A stretch of 64,000 nucleotides of DNA, from the NCBI GenBank assembly GCA_026014485.1, contig JAOZIE010000002.1, forward strand, positions 336,874-400,873, given 5' to 3'. The DNA comes from Candidatus Bathyarchaeota archaeon. Lineage in GTDB: Archaea; Thermoproteota; Bathyarchaeia; Bathyarchaeales; Bathycorpusculaceae. Both the position numbers and the translations under genes were made by a program. Shown piece after piece: positions 61,005-64,000 of the stretch; position 1 is the first letter of the stretch; each line of letters opens with the position of its first letter. The notes below the pieces were generated by a model. That model was not told the origin of the DNA. It searched no databases and saw only the letters and a program-made list of their open reading frames with translations.

Positions 61005-61742
61005 CTAAGTGTCAAGCAGACCTGCCCGTTGTAATTCGTCCAGAGAGATTTTCTGGGTGTGTAGCGCCGTAGCCACCAAAACCCCCTGAACCCCCAAATT
61101 CCGCAGCGCAGCCAAGTCGTCGATTCCGCGTACTCCCCCGCCGACGAGCACCGCCACATTTGAAGATGTGAGTAAATCCTTCAAAAAGTGGAGGTTAACG
61201 CCAAAGCTGCTGCCGACCCTGTCCAAATCCAGAACAATGATCTCCGTGACGCCTACGCTTTCGAGTTTTCGTGTAAGTTCCAGAGCACTCATCTCCTGAA
61301 GGCTCGCTGATTGGCTAAGCACCGTTCCAGCTTTTAAGTCGAGGCTAACAACGACGCGTTCGCTGCCGAGTTGTCTAACTGCTTGCTCAATAAAAGCTAG
61401 ACTCGACAAGGTTTCTGTCCCGATGACCACTTTGGCTACGCCGCAGCGAAGCAGTTGTTCTGCACGGTTCATGTCGGAGACGCCCGCATCAACCATCAGC
61501 TTCAAACCTGTCTTCGCAGCGACCCCGCGAACAGCTGAAAGGGTGCAGCTTGTACCTGTTATGGCGTCTAAATCTGCGACGTATAATTCGCTGAAGCCGC
61601 AAGCCCTAAACGCCAAGGCAACATCTATGGGGTCGGCGGAGCTACAAAGAGGGCTTTGCAGGGGGAGGTATTGGCTGCGGTTTCCTTTCACAGCGTGGAC
61701 AACGACGCCGTTTTTGATATCGATAACTGGGATGATGCGCAT
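61005..61742 (-). CDS. HisA/HisF-like TIM-barrel protein
   Basis: 245 residues from ATG 61742. MRIIPVIDIKNGVVVHAVKG is the HisA-type opening, with the catalytic-type Asp in IPVIDI and again in LYVADLDAITG and LMVDAGVSD. Later VLVGGGVRGIDDLAAL and GVLVATALHTQKIS form phosphate-binding loops. Archaeal paralogues of this type occur beside mfnB rather than in his operons, so the role may lie in methanofuran or another ribotide-free pathway. It is divergent from mfnB, with 123 bp between starts. Confidence 0.8.
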   Translation of the reverse strand: MRIIPVIDIKNGVVVHAVKGNRSQYLPLQSPLCSSADPIDVALAFRACGFSELYVADLDAITGTSCTLSAVRGVAAKTGLKLMVDAGVSDMNRAEQLLRCGVAKVVIGTETLSSLAFIEQAVRQLGSERVVVSLDLKAGTVLSQSASLQEMSALELTRKLESVGVTEIIVLDLDRVGSSFGVNLHFLKDLLTSSNVAVLVGGGVRGIDDLAALRNLGVQGVLVATALHTQKISLDELQRAGLLDT

Positions 61743-61865
61743 CCGCTTTGCCTCACTGAGGGGTAGCGAAGAGTAGGTAAAAAGTTTGCCGTAGAGCTTT
61801 GCAGATTTAGTTTTTAGGGCAAAAGATTTAAGGTTTAGAAAATCCGCTTCAAGAGCAGAGGGAGT

Positions 61866-62615
61866 ATGAAGCCGCTGAAGCTGTTGGTTAGCCCACTTAA
61901 CGAGCATGAGGCTTTAGAAGCGGTAGCGGGCGGCGCCGACATCATCGACGTTAAGAACCCAAAAGAAGGCTCGTTAGGCGCCAATTTTCCATGGGTAATC
62001 AAACGCATCAGGCAAATCACGCCCCCCAACATTGAGGTCAGCTGTACGCTGGGTGACCTACCAAACCTGCCCGGCTCCGCTTCGATAGCTGCGTTTGGCG
62101 CGGCATCCTTGGGCGTCAACTACGTTAAAGCAAGCTTGTTTGGTCTAAAAAACAGCCAAGAAGCCATCTTCATGATGGAGAACGTGGTTAGAGCAGTAAA
62201 AGAATGTGACCCCACAATCAAGGTTGTGGCAGCGGGGTTTGCTGACGCACAGCGGGTGGGTTCGGTCGATCCGTTTTCTGTTCCAGAAATCGCCAGCGCC
62301 TCAGGATGCAGCTTGGCTATGCTTGATACCGCAGTAAAAGACGGCAAAACTCTACTGGATTTCCTAAGCCCAAAGCAACTAAAGGAGTTCATCGTGGACA
62401 CTCACAGCTACGGCTTAGAAGTTGCGTTGGCGGGCTCGCTAAAAGCGGAGCAGTTACCCGTGCTCTGCGCGTTGGAACCTGAAATCATCGGGGTTCGAGG
62501 GGCAGCGTGCGTGGACGGCGACCGCGTCGAGGGACACATAACTAAGCAACGTGTCCATGAACTGGTTCAAATTTTAAAGAACTGCAGCAGACCATGCAGG
62601 GCTGCGGTTTCCTGA
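61866..62615 (+). CDS. mfnB: (5-Formylfuran-3-yl)methyl phosphate synthase
   Basis: 249 residues. LLVSPLNEHEALEAVAGGAD and VKNPKEGSLGANFPWVI carry the Schiff-base Lys, and LDTAVKDGKTLLDFL carries the second active-site Lys. The enzyme joins two glyceraldehyde-3-phosphates to make the furan of methanofuran. mfnA follows, with the mfnB stop just before the mfnA start, so the two form an operon. An AGAGGGAG ribosome site precedes ATG 61866. Confidence 0.93.
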   Translation: MKPLKLLVSPLNEHEALEAVAGGADIIDVKNPKEGSLGANFPWVIKRIRQITPPNIEVSCTLGDLPNLPGSASIAAFGAASLGVNYVKASLFGLKNSQEAIFMMENVVRAVKECDPTIKVVAAGFADAQRVGSVDPFSVPEIASASGCSLAMLDTAVKDGKTLLDFLSPKQLKEFIVDTHSYGLEVALAGSLKAEQLPVLCALEPEIIGVRGAACVDGDRVEGHITKQRVHELVQILKNCSRPCRAAVS

Positions 62616-62623
62616 GGGCTACC

Positions 62624-63772
62624 ATGCGTGTCAAGGGCTTACCTGAAAAAGATGTTCTCGTAAAACTCCAGCAAGCCCGCCTAAGAGACCTACGCTACGA
62701 AGACGGCAAAATCCTTTGCTCCATGTGCACCAATCCACATCCTGCGGCGAAGCAGGCACATAAAATGTTTCTGGAGGCAAATCTGGGCGACGCGGGGCTT
62801 TTCCCAGGCAGCGTCCAACTGGAAAGAGAAGCCGTTGCCTCTCTCGCTGAACTGCTGCATGCACCTGAAGGCGGCGGGGGGTTCATTGTTTCAGGCGGAA
62901 CCGAAGCTAACCTGCTTGCCCTGTACGCTGCACGAAACGCCTCAAAAGTTGCGTCGCCTGAAGTGGTGGTTCCTGAGTCTGCGCATTTCTCGTTTGACAA
63001 AGTCTGCGACTTACTGCGGCTCAAGATACTCAAGGCTAAGCTGGATACCTCCTTCAGGGTGGACCCCGCGTCCGTTGAGGAACTCATCAATGAAAACACG
63101 GTCGCGGTTGTGGGCAACGCGGGTTCAGCTGAGCTTGGCACTGTCGACCCAATTGATGCCCTCTCGAAAATTGCTGTTGAATGCGGCGTGCCGCTGCATG
63201 TTGACGCTGCCTTCGGCGGACTCTTCGTGCCTTTCCTGAAGGAGCTGGGCTATACTACACCCGAATTTGACTTCGTTCTTGACGGCATACAGTCCATCAC
63301 AGTTGACCCGCACAAGATGGGCATGTCCACAATCCCCGCGGGCGGCATCCTCTTTCGAAGCAGCAAAACCTGGGAGTGCATCAAGACCGCGACGCCGTAT
63401 TTGACTGAGCCCAATCAGTGCACCTTTGTGGGCACCAGACCTGCGGCTTCGGCAGCTGCAGCGTGGGCGGTTTTTGAGTCTTTGGGGCGTGAAGGCTTCA
63501 AGAAGGCGGTTGCAGACTGCATGGATGTGACCAATTACCTGTACGAGGGTCTCGAAGAGGCAGGTTTCGAAGTTTTACTTCGACCACCCATGAACATCGT
63601 GGCTTTCCGCAGCGCGGACTCCAAGATGCTCGCGAGCAAGTTGCGGAGTCGCGGCTGGCATGTTTCATATGTTCCCCGTCTGGACTGCATCAGACTCGTG
63701 TTGATGCCGCACACCACCAAAAAACATGCTGCTGAGTTTCTGTTGTACCTTGGCAAACTGAAAGCAAAATAA
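62624..63772 (+). CDS. mfnA: L-Tyrosine decarboxylase, PLP-dependent
   Basis: 382 residues from ATG 62624. Group II PLP decarboxylase: the PLP Lys is in SITVDPHKMGMS, the stacking/phosphate block is GGTEANLLALYAAR and the Asp is in VDAAFGG. It makes tyramine from tyrosine for methanofuran, or beta-alanine from aspartate in relatives (the two activities are hard to separate by sequence). It is co-transcribed with mfnB. Confidence 0.92.
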   Translation: MRVKGLPEKDVLVKLQQARLRDLRYEDGKILCSMCTNPHPAAKQAHKMFLEANLGDAGLFPGSVQLEREAVASLAELLHAPEGGGGFIVSGGTEANLLALYAARNASKVASPEVVVPESAHFSFDKVCDLLRLKILKAKLDTSFRVDPASVEELINENTVAVVGNAGSAELGTVDPIDALSKIAVECGVPLHVDAAFGGLFVPFLKELGYTTPEFDFVLDGIQSITVDPHKMGMSTIPAGGILFRSSKTWECIKTATPYLTEPNQCTFVGTRPAASAAAAWAVFESLGREGFKKAVADCMDVTNYLYEGLEEAGFEVLLRPPMNIVAFRSADSKMLASKLRSRGWHVSYVPRLDCIRLVLMPHTTKKHAAEFLLYLGKLKAK

Positions 63773-63852
63773 CTGCAGCGCCAGTTTTTTGATGCATAGT
63801 CAGTATTTTGGATTCGTAAGGTTATTTATAGTCAGGTTGAATTGTTGTAGGT
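63773..63852. promoter_or_regulatory. Promoter region of the last partial gene
   Basis: A TATA-like GTTATTTATA lies at 63821-63830. Its start point would fall near 63848-63855, at the beginning of the open frame, so that message may have almost no leader. Confidence 0.4.
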
Positions 63853-64000
63853 CAGGAGAAAAGACAAGGCGGTATTTGACGTTACGAACGAAAAAAGAGC
63901 ATATCACATAAACGTCATCACAGAAAACCCAGAGCAAACTGTTCTAGATGCAACTGCGTTCCAAGAGGGCATTGAAGAAGGCATCATCGTCGGAGATTTA
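63851..64000 (+). CDS. Partial gene running off the window, no standard start seen
   Basis: After an in-frame TAG (63848-63850), 50 codons stay open to the window end and read KAVFDVTNEKRAYHINVIT, ENPEQTVLDATAFQEG and IEEGIIVGDL. The composition is protein-like. No ATG, GTG or TTG lies between the stop and this region. A non-canonical start, a frame error or a wrong frame are possible. Identity unknown. Confidence 0.4.

Overview
The window is a stretch of archaeal chromosome. The evidence is an archaeal tyrosyl-tRNA synthetase, an RNase P RNA, sn-glycerol-1-phosphate dehydrogenase, a 20S proteasome beta subunit, the KH/beta-CASP termination factor aCPSF1, archaeal SepF, a GGPP-synthase-like protein and the methanofuran genes mfnB and mfnA. 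SepF, the many secreted proteins with Thr/Pro-rich linkers and C-terminal 'PEF'-plus-helix anchors, and the methanofuran genes fit best with a Bathyarchaeia-like (MCG) lineage. This is inference from gene content; no 16S gene or marker tree is available here.

Layout. 1-5.4 kb: a 27-bp tandem repeat at the window edge, an SDR gene broken by a one-base frameshift at an A7 run, and a block of secreted proteins (clan-CD-like cysteine protease candidate, PepSY-like membrane partner, beta-helix protein). 5.7-6.0 kb: RNase P RNA on the minus strand. 6.0-10.3 kb: housekeeping genes (GNAT, AK6-like kinase, zinc ribbon, Toprim, tyrS), an unexplained long structured hairpin and tRNA-His. 10.4-14.4 kb: an integrase relic beside tRNA-His, an inverted second copy of the protease-like/PepSY-like pair and a Kelch protein. 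14.4-20.7 kb: MFS transporter, secreted trypsin-like protease, polyprenyl synthase, DUF47-PiT phosphate uptake pair, TRAM protein, nitroreductase. 20.7-25.5 kb: GT39-type glycosyltransferase and the dtxR-feoA-feoB iron operon with two palindromic operators. 26.2-33.7 kb: phosphate regulon (pstSCAB-phoU divergent from an AbrB-PhoU regulator), small Cys-rich proteins and a 25-residue microprotein. 33.9-42.5 kb: MEDS/PAS histidine kinase with response regulator, FKBP, egsA, catalase and others. 43-46 kb: sepF facing aCPSF1 and psmB. 46-51.3 kb: secreted proteins, a sulfite-oxidase-like molybdoenzyme and a compact operon of three microproteins. 51.6-56.3 kb: zinc-ribbon membrane protein, DUF2207-like membrane protein with a ten-Cys tail, radical SAM/SPASM enzyme, HAD-dolichol-kinase-like fusion. 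56.3-64 kb: MGMT-like and GIY-YIG proteins, DUF72, a pelota-like domain protein, a HisA-like protein, mfnB and mfnA.

The two strongest candidates for undescribed biology are (1) 51581-54918, where a membrane protein ends in an alternating Cys/Ala tail with ten cysteines and is followed directly by a radical SAM enzyme with a PqqD-like N-terminus and a canonical SPASM cysteine pattern; and (2) the 50905-51268 microprotein operon, whose 23-residue member shares an unusual C-terminus (EIVYFTHI) with a separate 25-residue ORF at 32498 (EIIYVAHI) in the phosphate region. The duplicated protease-like/PepSY-like secreted module is a third.

Two genes appear broken by single-base deletions at homopolymer runs (1050-1056 and 26295-26299), so sequencing error should be excluded before either is interpreted.
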